Assembly: GCF_009729055.1 (NCBI RefSeq) | Contig: NZ_CP045484.1 | Location: 868,001 to 932,000, forward strand | Length of the DNA: 64,000 bases | Source: Sulfurisphaera ohwakuensis | Lineage (GTDB): Archaea > Thermoproteota > Thermoprotei_A > Sulfolobales > Sulfolobaceae | Reading direction: 5' to 3' | Shown: piece after piece, positions 57,010 to 64,000 of the stretch | Numbering within the stretch: the first letter of the stretch is position 1 | Layout: each line of letters begins with the position of its first letter | Made by a program: the position numbers and the translations under genes | The notes under the pieces: model-generated | What the model saw: the letters and a program-made list of their open reading frames with translations, nothing else | Databases searched by the model: none | What the model was told of the DNA's origin: nothing

Positions 57010-57179
57010 AAAAATAGTTGATGATAAACTAATATAAAAAGATTTTTATTAACGTGAAAAAGGATTCAGCCCATTATACTGATATTCATGAGGTGCTAAG
57101 GCTAATTTGGAAACTAAGTTTACATCTTTTCCTAAAAGGAGGGATAGTTCCTCTATATAGGAAGTAGGTATAATAGCAA

Positions 57180-57422
57180 TTAACCAACTTTACTACTTTC
57201 CTCCCTTTCAATTTCTTCTTGCCAAGATATTTCTTTAACAACTCTCCCCTTATATCTACCAGTATATCACCTAACAGAGCTTTCCATGCTTGGAATGCTT
57301 TACTCGCAGCATTATGTAAAAGCCCTTCTTTTGCAAATTCCTCAGCTATATTGGCCTCAAATCCACTTCTTTATCTTAGTTCTCTGATAATATTCAATAT
57401 CAAACCTCGGTAATTCTTGCAT
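57180..57422 (-). pseudogene. PaREP1-family gene remnant
   Basis: ATG at 57422 opens MQELPRFDIEYYQRTKIKKW, stops, and the next frame continues EANIAEEFAKEGLLHNAASK AFQAWKALLGDILVDIRGEL, closely resembling the PaREP1 protein at 13469. One extra T at the break. The homologous part ends at KGRKVVKLV, so the C-terminal half is missing. Confidence 0.68.
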
Positions 57423-57613
57423 ATAATAATAACAATTTTTTTAGGAAATAAAGTTTTTATCACTTTTTATCTTGAGATAGTTATATAGCTGACATTATAT
57501 TTTGGATTAAGATGATTTTTATCTATATAAAAGGTATAATAAGTAACCTCTCTCCTAATTATTTTCAGATTACTCCGAATGGTTTATAATCTCCAATTTT
57601 AAAGTAATCAAAT

Positions 57614-58648
57614 ATGAGTGAAAAAATTGTTGATGAGATACTTAATAATCCTCAATTACTTTCAGTACTAGCTGAAAAAATTTATGGTAAGCTTAAGGAC
57701 GAGATTGTAATAAAGAAATTGGAAGAAAACAGTGAAAGTATAAGGGCTTTACAAGAGGAGATTAAAAAGCATACTGAAGCAATTCAAGCACTTCAACAAG
57801 CAGTCCAATCTTTACAAGAAACTGTTAAGAAACAAGGAGAAGCCATCCAGGCTTTACAAGAAACTGTGGATAAACACACCCAAGCCATAGTATCACTTCA
57901 AGAAGTAGTCAAAAAACAAGATGAAGCCATTCAAAGACTCCAGGAGACTGTAGATAAGCATACTGAGGCTATAGTATCACTTCAACAAGCAGTCCAATCT
58001 TTACAAGAAACTGTTAAGAAACAAGGAGAAGCCATCCAGGCTTTACAAGAAACTGTGGATAAACACACCCAAGCCATAGTATCACTTCAAGAGATTGTTA
58101 AGAAACAAGGTGAGGCTATAGAAGCTCTACAAGATGCGGTGAAGAAACAAGGAGAAGCCATCCAGGCTTTACAAGATGCAGTCAAGAAACGAGGTGAGGC
58201 TATAGAGGCTTTGCAGAAGGCTGTGCTTAGGTTGGGTAGGGAGGTTAAGAGGCTTTCGATAGAGTTGGGTGGTTTTACTAATAGGGCGGGGAAGGGTATG
58301 GAGAGGGCTATGTTGAAGCTTTATAGGAAGGCTTTGGAGCTTCATGGTGTTGATCCTAAGAGGGTAGTTCATGGTAAGATAGTTGATGACGAGGGGGTAA
58401 TTGAGAAGGGTAAAGTGTTTGAGGTGGATTTTTATGAGACTAATGATTATGTTTATGTGTTTGAGATAAAGAATTTTGCGGATAAAGGTACATATGATCA
58501 AATCATTGTTAGAAAAAAGTTGTTCTCTGCAAAGTATAAGGATAAGAAGGTAAAAATATTTGTTGTAGCAAACTTTGTGGATAAGAGGGTAAAGAAGAAG
58601 CTTGAGGAAGAAGGGGTAGAAATTATAGCTTCTCATGTGGTTAAGTAA
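57614..58648 (+). CDS. Coiled-coil protein with PD-(D/E)XK-like C-terminus (DUF3782 type)
   Basis: 344 residues. Residues 40-205 are a nearly uninterrupted coiled coil of 14-residue units (KKQGEAIQALQETV and variants). Residues 215-344 form a compact domain with KVFEVDFYETNDYVYVFEIK, where Asp and ExK have the PD-(D/E)XK spacing, followed by KVKIFVVANFVDKRVKKKL. Such fusions are widespread in crenarchaea and unexplained. At DNA level a 189-base block is duplicated (57801 onward and 57990 onward), pointing to recent unequal recombination. ATG 57614 in its own transcription unit. Confidence 0.85.
   Translation: MSEKIVDEILNNPQLLSVLAEKIYGKLKDEIVIKKLEENSESIRALQEEIKKHTEAIQALQQAVQSLQETVKKQGEAIQALQETVDKHTQAIVSLQEVVKKQDEAIQRLQETVDKHTEAIVSLQQAVQSLQETVKKQGEAIQALQETVDKHTQAIVSLQEIVKKQGEAIEALQDAVKKQGEAIQALQDAVKKRGEAIEALQKAVLRLGREVKRLSIELGGFTNRAGKGMERAMLKLYRKALELHGVDPKRVVHGKIVDDEGVIEKGKVFEVDFYETNDYVYVFEIKNFADKGTYDQIIVRKKLFSAKYKDKKVKIFVVANFVDKRVKKKLEEEGVEIIASHVVK
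57801..58095 (+). repeat. In-frame DNA duplication inside the coiled-coil gene
   Basis: CAGTCCAATCTTTACAAGAA and about 85 following bases recur 189 bases (63 codons) later almost unchanged, while adjacent units are more diverged. The period is a multiple of three and of the heptad. Confidence 0.7.
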
Positions 58649-58659
58649 TTATATTTTTC

Positions 58660-58700
58660 CCTTCTGATAAAGAAAATTACAATTCACAAAGAAACCTAAA
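58660..58700 (-). repeat. Intergenic repeat family 3 fragment
   Basis: The reverse strand GGTTTCTTTGTGAATTGTAA then TTTTCT resembles the right end at 52685-52734. It is fused directly to a family 2 copy. Confidence 0.4.
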
Positions 58701-58707
58701 TCTTCCC

Positions 58708-58807
58708 ATTTATATATTAAATGATTTTTCTTTACAAAAAGTGTAAATATTAAAATAGGGCATTATTGAATGTCAACAGTTTATAGAAATATAAATAGCT
58801 TAGCGAC
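58708..58807 (+). repeat. Intergenic repeat family 2, copy B
   Basis: AAATGATTTTTCTTTACAAA, GTGTAAATATTAAA and GTTTATAGAAATATAAAT match 28788-28884 in the same order. It ends 70 bases before the transporter start, so it may supply that gene's promoter. Confidence 0.58.
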
Positions 58808-58875
58808 TACACTAGGATTCACTAATACATCGTATCAAAGATAACTTTATAGTTTAAGGATAAAACGGGTAGCAA

Positions 58876-59691
58876 GTGAAAGTTGTAAAATACTTAATCC
58901 CTTACGTTTTAATAAGTTCGTTTAACTATTACTTTGCCAAAGAAGCAATATCTTCTGCTTCACCCATTGTTTTTAACCTCATTAGATACTTAATATCTAC
59001 AGCAATATTTGTCTTGTTAACTAAGAAAGTGATTTTTAGCAAAGATATAATCCAATTAGCAATTTACACTACTGCTTCATCACTCCTTTGGGCATATGGA
59101 TTACTCTATGTAACTCCAGCTGAGTCAGCTGTGTTAAGTTATACTATGCCGTTATTTTCAATCCCAATAGCCCTTCTAGTGTTATCAGAAAACCCTACGC
59201 TAATTGAGATTATTGGTGTAATCATAGGGTTTTCTGGAGTGATCCTTTACGGTTTACCTTTAATTCATGGGTTTACGTTATTGGGATCAATTGTAACAGT
59301 TATTAATGCAATATTTTGGGCCTCTTTTTCAGTATATTATAGAAAACTAAGAGAATACAATCCACTAGTAGTTAACTCAAGCCAGTTTGCCATTGGTTCT
59401 ATAATATTGACATTATTACTGCCGATAGACTATAAAGTTAATTTAAATGAGCAATTCGTATATGGTATTGCATATACTTCCATACCAGGAGGAGCATTAT
59501 CGTTCTTTTTATGGAATATGATAGTAAAGATAGAGAAGATTTCAAGGGTTACTGTTTTAAGCTTTTTAGTTCCTATTATAACTACTTTAGTGGAATATAT
59601 ATTATATGGAACTCTTCCTCTATTCATTCAAGTAATTGGAATTATTCTCATGTTTGTAGGAATTTTGGTCTCTAGGATAAGGAAGATATAA
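58876..59691 (+). CDS. EamA/DMT-family transporter
   Basis: 271 residues with ten predicted membrane helices in two homologous halves (EamA repeats, about 5-125 and 135-270). The first half has YYFAKEAISSASPIVFNLIR and SSLLWAYGLLYVTPAESAVL. GTG start at 58876. Drug/metabolite exporter of unknown substrate. Confidence 0.87.
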   Translation: MKVVKYLIPYVLISSFNYYFAKEAISSASPIVFNLIRYLISTAIFVLLTKKVIFSKDIIQLAIYTTASSLLWAYGLLYVTPAESAVLSYTMPLFSIPIALLVLSENPTLIEIIGVIIGFSGVILYGLPLIHGFTLLGSIVTVINAIFWASFSVYYRKLREYNPLVVNSSQFAIGSIILTLLLPIDYKVNLNEQFVYGIAYTSIPGGALSFFLWNMIVKIEKISRVTVLSFLVPIITTLVEYILYGTLPLFIQVIGIILMFVGILVSRIRKI

Positions 59692-59884
59692 AATAAAACT
59701 TTTGCAGTAAATAATAGAATATAAAAAGATATTTTCTCTATAATATTTAACAATAAAATCTATATAAAAATGAGGATGAAATATTGATCCAATGAAAAAT
59801 AAAAATGACTAAATGAAATTCATCCTTTTTGACCTAAATCAAAAGACTAAATGAAGAAGTGCAAATTAGGAAAAATCTTTATAG

Positions 59885-60036
59885 TCTTACATTACGTTAA
59901 AAACATATAATAGATCTCTTCTTGTTGAATGAAAATTTTTTATTAATAAGCAATAAAATAAGAAGTTAAATTAAATATATTTTATTATTTCACGAACAAA
60001 TATTATAATTTTTTATGGTAATGAAACAAACACATC
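59885..60036 (+). repeat. Intergenic repeat family 1, copy C
   Basis: CTTACATTACGTTAAAAA, TTTTATTATTTCACGA and TATTATAATTTTTTATGGTA align with copies at 4392 and 24608. The rest of 59692-60123 has no gene; two ACTAAATGAA motifs at about 59810 and 59842 are unexplained. Confidence 0.58.
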
Positions 60037-60123
60037 CTTTTTATCTTGAAATTTTCTTAAAGTATAATATACTATTGTTTACAAAGCGATATTCATGTAA
60101 TTACCTTAATTTATCACGGAAAT

Positions 60124-60573
60124 TTAGTGTTGGTTTTCTCTAACCCATCCATCTTTAACCCTCTTAAGTCCCTTAATCTTCTCAAGAACTTTTCTTTTAT
60201 TATCTTCATAAATGTTAAGTTTATCACAGATAACTTTGCCTTCGTAAAAAGCATCAATAACAATAGTATTAAACTCACGTATTTTATCTTCTAGCTTTTC
60301 TTTCTTAACAAAATGAAGTTCTATTGCATCGGTTGGTGGAAATTTTGGCATTTCTTCACCTATAACTAAAAGATCATAATCACTGTAAATTTTATAATCT
60401 CCTCTAGCTCTAGAACCGAAGAGTATTACCGTGTAATTTCTCTCGCATAAATAGGAAACGTACTCCTTGAATTGTGTTTCCTCCTTTTTGTAGAGCTCTA
60501 GTAGATCAGATAATAGAGAGAATCGTTTCCATGCATCTGACACATTTCTCACCTTCACTTCTATCCATATCAA
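60124..60573 (-). CDS. MNT-type nucleotidyltransferase (HEPN-partner antitoxin)
   Basis: About 140-149 residues. VILFGSRARGDYKIYSDYDL is the nucleotidyltransferase signature (GSRARG...DxD, about 50-69), and IELHFVKKEKLEDKI continues the fold. The open frame begins with TTG at 60573; GTG codons at 60558 and 60552 are alternatives and the true start is unclear. Overlaps the end of the upstream HEPN frame. Intact. Confidence 0.84.
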   Translation of the reverse strand: MIWIEVKVRNVSDAWKRFSLLSDLLELYKKEETQFKEYVSYLCERNYTVILFGSRARGDYKIYSDYDLLVIGEEMPKFPPTDAIELHFVKKEKLEDKIREFNTIVIDAFYEGKVICDKLNIYEDNKRKVLEKIKGLKRVKDGWVRENQH

Positions 60574-60863
60574 TTATCTCTTCTTCCGGATATCTAGAAC
60601 CTAAATACATTAGGGAGAGATAGTTAGCACAATCAAGTATTTTATCGTTTAATTGGAAATTTTTAATTTTTGCTACCTCCTCCAATAGTCTCTTTATCGA
60701 ATGTGTATAAATTATTCCCCCCAGTGGTTTGAACTAATATGCCTTTTAATCTCAGTTCTACAGCCAGGACAGCATGGAAACAAGCTTCCGGATAATAGCC
60801 TTTATCGAGAAGAAGATAAGCGACCTCTTTATCTTTATCACTTTTTTCAAACCACTTTGCCAC
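60506..60863 (-). pseudogene. HEPN-domain toxin, frameshifted
   Basis: Begins MAKWFEKSDKDKEVAYLLLD with GYYPEACFHAVLAVELRLKG, an archaeal HEPN bundle. Around 60700 the frame switches: after NNLYT it drifts to a stop at 60663, while another frame gives HSIKRLLEEVAKIKNFQLND and MYLGSRYPEEEIIDMD to 60506. Two bases seem missing within ACACATTCG. The second half holds the conserved SRYP region, so the truncated protein should be inactive. Confidence 0.8.
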
Positions 60864-60879
60864 AATATCTTATCTAAGC

Positions 60880-60966
60880 GAATAATTAAAACTCTTTAGC
60901 AGTTAATAATGTGTTAATTCAATATTTATGCTCCCTATAAAGAAAGGTCATCTAATAAATTTAAAT
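60880..60966 (-). repeat. Intergenic repeat family 2, copy C (inverted)
   Basis: The reverse strand TATTTAAATTTATTAGATGA, CCTTTCTTTATA and GAATTAACACATTATTA match the family. It reaches to 17 bases before the HEPN start codon, so it provides that gene's promoter. The rest of 60967-61282 is A+T-rich with GGGAGGGAGATTC and AAAGGAGGTAATTTT but no gene. Confidence 0.55.
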
Positions 60967-61282
60967 ACAAATGACAATATTATCGTCGTGGACACTAATT
61001 TTATTAATCCGATATAAATTATATAAAATATAAATTTAGTTTCAATTCATTATTAGATCCGTCATCTAATAATAAAGGATGTTATAATTTTGATCTATAT
61101 TTAAATTTTTATTGTATTATAATCAAAGTGTTAAAAAGGGAGGGAGATTCACGGCAACTTGAATCTATAAAGGAGGTAATTTTAAATAAATTGTGAATGA
61201 AATTATTACTCAAATTTGAAATTTACGTATTAAAGCCTATGTATATTCATATGGAATCGCGGTAAGTTTAGTGAACATAAGT

Positions 61283-61921
61283 TCAATAATCTTCTATGTT
61301 AATTAGCCTGATTTCAAAATTCTTATTGATTACATTAAAATATTCTTCTATATAAAATCTATATTCTTTTTTAATGTCCATCAAATATTCTCTAACTATT
61401 CCAGAAACGTAATCTGCTGAATGAATTAACTTATACTTATCATGCCCCGTAAACTCTATCCTCATAACTTTAGCTAAAGACCACTTATGAAAATTAGTAA
61501 GAATATATTGCTTATCACTATCTCTTAACACAGGAGTCCTATCATAATAAACAAAAATCTTCTTTCCTACAACATATTTCCTCAAATTTAGCCCTATAAT
61601 TTTCCCGTATATTTTCGCTGAATGAGCAGTAAGATCAGTTTTCTTATCTATTATTAATGAAATCCCGGTTAAGTTTGACAATACCTTATTAACGAAGATC
61701 CCCTTAACGTTTTTACCTAATCTATGTTGTTTAGGCGGGTCTTCAGACCACTTAAAAAACTTAATGTGTTTACCAGTAAGCCTTTGCACATCGACTAATG
61801 CTTCATCATACAGTTTAAGATAATTATCTATATCATATATTAGTACTGCAGAGATTACGAAAGGTTTATCATCAGCTGGGTTTCCTGCTTCATCAATTGA
61901 AATATGGATTTCCCTATCCAT
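61283..61921 (-). CDS. DUF3800 protein (RNase H-like fold)
   Basis: 212 residues, intact. The N-terminal HISIDEAGNPADDKPFVISA gives the first acidic residues and the typical strand-turn-strand of DUF3800. KKIFVYYDRTPVLRDSDKQY (about 120-140) and KLIHSADYVSGIVREYL (about 165-181, with the late conserved Asp) complete the likely metal site. DUF3800 is a predicted nuclease-like domain of unknown biology. Start ATG at 61921 follows a TATA palindrome at 61950-61967. Immediately beyond lie two tandem GGGATA-loop hairpins, as beside the other DUF3800 gene of this window. Confidence 0.85.
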   Translation of the reverse strand: MDREIHISIDEAGNPADDKPFVISAVLIYDIDNYLKLYDEALVDVQRLTGKHIKFFKWSEDPPKQHRLGKNVKGIFVNKVLSNLTGISLIIDKKTDLTAHSAKIYGKIIGLNLRKYVVGKKIFVYYDRTPVLRDSDKQYILTNFHKWSLAKVMRIEFTGHDKYKLIHSADYVSGIVREYLMDIKKEYRFYIEEYFNVINKNFEIRLINIEDY

Positions 61922-61949
61922 CTTACACTAAAAAGCATGTCCATCTTAC

Positions 61950-61967
61950 ATATTTAAGCTTAAATAT
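61950..61967. promoter_or_regulatory. Perfectly palindromic TATA region between DUF3800 and the hairpin pair
   Basis: ATATTTAAGCTTAAATAT is an 18-base perfect palindrome containing a TATA-like TTAAATA on both strands. Start sites 26 bases away would fall about 11 bases before the DUF3800 ATG on the left and about 10 bases before the first hairpin on the right. Confidence 0.5.
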
Positions 61968-61990
61968 TTCCTAAAATAAGTTATTATTTG

Positions 61991-62058
61991 GGAGTGCACG
62001 GGGATACGTGCACAATGATCAGAATAAACGAGTGCACGGGGATACGTGCACAATGAGG
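61991..62058 (+). ncRNA. Candidate structured RNA: two tandem hairpins with GGGATA loops
   Basis: GTGCACGGGGATACGTGCAC occurs twice (61994-62013 and 62032-62051), each a 7-bp stem with a GGGATA loop followed by AATGA; the second ends AATGAGG. The repeat unit GAGTGCAC...AATGA is 27 bases with 11 bases between units. The hairpin at 9844-9863 near the other DUF3800 gene shares the loop, stem length and tail with a different stem. This is not a CRISPR array: the spacer is too short and only two units exist. Confidence 0.55.
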
Positions 62059-62164
62059 TAATTTGAAATTTTTGTGCAATAATCTAATTAGAAAAATTTC
62101 TATCAAAAGATAAAAAAGCCTTGCCACCCTGAGCGAGGATAATTTAAATATACCATTTTTCTAA

Positions 62165-62530
62165 CGAGTAATTTAATGGTTAGGGGAAGGAAACTTAATC
62201 AAAGTAACAGTTTTCTATAAAGATTAGGCTTACACATTCCCATCCTAGCCTTCTAAAATCGTCGTGTTAAAGCATTAAAATACTCTTCCGCCGGTTAAGA
62301 AAAAAAAGGATAAAACCCAAATGAAAATGATGTGTTAGAAATTATTCACCAAAAGTTGTAGGAGAAGTTAAGGGAGGAATCCAATCTATTATAAAAGGTT
62401 ACTGAGGATTGTCATAGGGATTACCCTCTTAGTATACAAGATTTGGTATAACAAACCAAGGATTAGTAGGTTCTCAGGCGTATATAAAGAAAGTCAGCTA
62501 TTAGGGATAATAATGCTTTTTAATACCTAG
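62165..62530 (+). pseudogene. Degenerate transposase-like remnant
   Basis: A frame near the right (about 62395-62530) reads LRIVIGITLLVYKIWYNKPR then ISRFSGVYKESQLLGIIM, like the C-terminal end of IS5-type transposases, with a stop at the end. Upstream bits in other frames (RLGLHIPILAF at about 62225) look like the same gene, broken many times. The assignment to a family is tentative. Confidence 0.4.
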
Positions 62531-62546
62531 CTATTATAACTCTACC

Positions 62547-64000
62547 ATGAGAAAATACTTAACGTTGGCTTTGATAACGGTTTTTTTAATCCCCCTAATC
62601 TCGGCTTACGCCTTAATCTTACCTCAAGGTTATTTTTTATATATACCAATAAATGTGAACTCTCTATCAGCCTTAATATATGCAACAAAGAGTAATGTTA
62701 CTGTTAGTGTTGCAGTGATGACGCTTTCTCAGTTTAATACTTTTAATGAGACGGGTGTATTGAAAGGTTTGGTGGTACAAAACAGTAGTTTAGTGGTTAA
62801 CGGTGTTTTACTGAATCCAGGTGAATACTATCTTGTGGTCTACTCTCCTACACAAACAGCTAATATCACTTATTACTATAACCTAACACAAATTAAAGCT
62901 GAGAACTCATCAATGTATGTTGAGGAGTTCATAACAATACCGGGAAATAGTTATTATAAATTGCCAATTCACCTATCAACACTAGGCTCACCTTCTCAAC
63001 TGTTACTAACAGGAGTATCAAACGAGACTGTAAAATATGAAGTTTATAATAATGAGTCACAATTAGTGTTTGAATCGTCTCAAGTAACCCTTACTTTTAA
63101 TTATACTTCGTTCACATGTTACTATAATGTAAGCCTACCTAAGGGAATGTATTATTTATATATAGTTAATCCTAGCACAACTCCGGCACTTGTAGCCTTC
63201 GAATACAGATTATATCCAATATACGTTAATCCGTATTTAAGGTCGACTTTATACAACACAACTGCCCTTCCATACGGAATAGCATCTTATGGCGTTACTG
63301 GTGATAAGACTTACTCTATAAATACTACTTCAGTTAGAGGTTTCTATAATATTTCGAGTATCCTAGCCTATAATGGTAGTCAGAGTATAGTACCACAATA
63401 TGGTGCTTCGCTTCAGCTAAATGCTATATTAGTTATTAATAATAAGGATAACACTTCGCAAATATTGTGGGCACAAAACGTGATAAGCTTCATTACTAAT
63501 GAATCAGCAATGAATTATTGTATAAATATATGGAATTTTACTTATCCTTCAGCCTCAGTCATAAATTCAAGCATAATAGGAAAAGGGAATGTATACAATT
63601 CCTCAAACCAATACTTCTACGCCTATGGTACACCATACACGGTCTATAATTTGCCTCTTTCTGGTTTCTTAGAGATTAACGAAACAGTTATGCCGGGTAA
63701 AGGAGTTGAAATTATCTTCTCTGAGACTGAAGTCGAAAATGGAACTTACACGTCTTCATCTGCAGTAATTGACGAAGTGCTTGTTAAAGATCCTAACGTC
63801 TCTTCAGCTTATTTCTTAGTTGATGGGTCTCAATATACTCCAGCTGGAGTAAAAAGCAGTTTTGGAGCATTTTATGATGCAGAACTTGTGTTTGGAGGAT
63901 TCGCAGATGGAGAAATAACTAATTTCAAGTCACTAATAGCTACCCTTTCCTTATGCTATTTTAACGGGACGGACTATGAAAAATTCCCTTCTTATTATAC
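62547..64000 (+). CDS. Thermopsin-family acid protease (peptidase A5), cut by window edge
   Basis: At least 484 residues, open at the right edge. The signal peptide is MRKYLTLALITVFLIPLISA. An N-terminal extension with many N-x-S/T sites precedes the thermopsin core: LPYGIASYGVTGDKTYSINT, RGFYNISSILAYNG, then QYGASLQLNAILVINN and LWAQNVISFI, which match the conserved A5 blocks. Secreted, heavily glycosylated, pepstatin-type acid protease for peptide scavenging. The length before the core and beyond it suggests one of the large thermopsins with extra domains. ATG 62547 follows a CTATTATAA stretch. Confidence 0.88.
   Translation, partial: MRKYLTLALITVFLIPLISAYALILPQGYFLYIPINVNSLSALIYATKSNVTVSVAVMTLSQFNTFNETGVLKGLVVQNSSLVVNGVLLNPGEYYLVVYSPTQTANITYYYNLTQIKAENSSMYVEEFITIPGNSYYKLPIHLSTLGSPSQLLLTGVSNETVKYEVYNNESQLVFESSQVTLTFNYTSFTCYYNVSLPKGMYYLYIVNPSTTPALVAFEYRLYPIYVNPYLRSTLYNTTALPYGIASYGVTGDKTYSINTTSVRGFYNISSILAYNGSQSIVPQYGASLQLNAILVINNKDNTSQILWAQNVISFITNESAMNYCINIWNFTYPSASVINSSIIGKGNVYNSSNQYFYAYGTPYTVYNLPLSGFLEINETVMPGKGVEIIFSETEVENGTYTSSSAVIDEVLVKDPNVSSAYFLVDGSQYTPAGVKSSFGAFYDAELVFGGFADGEITNFKSLIATLSLCYFNGTDYEKFPSYY

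Larger units (their letters stand above)
55148..57072 (-). mobile_element. IS607-family insertion sequence (ISC1904-like), complete
   Basis: About 1.9 kb with a serine-recombinase TnpA and a TnpB, both intact and overlapping by 29 bases. Ends were set by comparison with the deleted derivative at 15649-15884: left GGGCTGAATCCTTTTTCA (near 57072) and right GTGTAGGGACAAACGG (55148). No inverted repeats, as usual for IS607. Confidence 0.85.

Noticed and set aside
57219-57413. 64-residue plus-strand frame
   Set aside because: It is the shadow of the PaREP1 remnant on the opposite strand, which has a recognisable family signature.
58169-58636. 155-residue minus-strand frame
   Set aside because: Opposite-strand shadow of the PD-(D/E)XK-like domain; Leu/Thr/Pro-rich with no start signal.
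61991-62058. Two near-identical units could be a tiny CRISPR array
   Set aside because: Only two repeats, spacer of 11 bases, repeat is a full hairpin with a loop shared by a distant locus, and no cas genes nearby.

Overview
The window is A+T-rich archaeal DNA and reads as a member of the Sulfolobales. The evidence is a sulfur oxygenase reductase gene, a thermopsin-type acid protease, a cupredoxin resembling sulfocyanin, TATA-box promoters with GGTGA-type Shine-Dalgarno sites only inside operons, and insertion sequences of types known from Sulfolobus (IS110, IS607/ISC1904-like, ISH3-like, TnpB-only IS200/IS605). A Sulfurisphaera-like organism (S. tokodaii relatives carry sulfur oxygenase reductase) is a plausible inference, not a proof.

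Layout. 0-8 kb: 5' part of sulfur oxygenase reductase, a helical-repeat protein, an FAD oxidoreductase next to a frameshifted pyruvate-oxidase-like gene, an intact VapBC pair, an intracellular GH15 glucoamylase/trehalase and Pcm. 7.8-20.6 kb: accessory DNA. It holds a DUF3800-type gene cut in two by a TnpB element, a hairpin RNA candidate, a methyltransferase, a cupredoxin operon, an IS110 copy with a possible bridge-RNA leader, two internally deleted transposon derivatives, a VapB with a broken VapC, and a two-gene cassette whose second product combines tandem repeats with a PD-(D/E)XK-like domain. 20.6-28.4 kb: MFS transporter, SDR/thiolase/DUF35 operon, acyl-CoA synthetase, M20 peptidase. 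28.9-41.5 kb: two class III aminotransferases (one frameshifted), an Lrp regulator, a metallophosphoesterase, an amino-acid permease, an agmatinase/guanidino-acid hydrolase and an enolase-superfamily dehydratase. Most of these fit one arginine/polyamine/GABA-type catabolic locus. 41.8-51.2 kb: a maltodextrin locus with secreted GH15 glucoamylase, ABC importer (binding protein, two permeases, ATPase) and divergent secreted GH57 amylopullulanase. 51.5-62.5 kb: accessory DNA again, with decayed toxin-antitoxin pairs, a truncated ABC transporter next to an IS607 element, a coiled-coil DUF3782-like protein, an EamA transporter, and an intact DUF3800 gene with two tandem hairpins upstream. The window ends inside a thermopsin gene.

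The most interesting signal is that both DUF3800-type loci, 52 kb apart, have a shared bidirectional-looking TATA region and a divergently oriented hairpin with a 7-bp stem, the same GGGATA loop and the same ATGA-type tail. The stem sequences differ completely in a compensatory way. This looks like a protein plus structured-RNA module. A second theme is that four of five toxin-antitoxin pairs keep an intact antitoxin but have a frameshifted toxin. Three families of short intergenic repeats are also visible.
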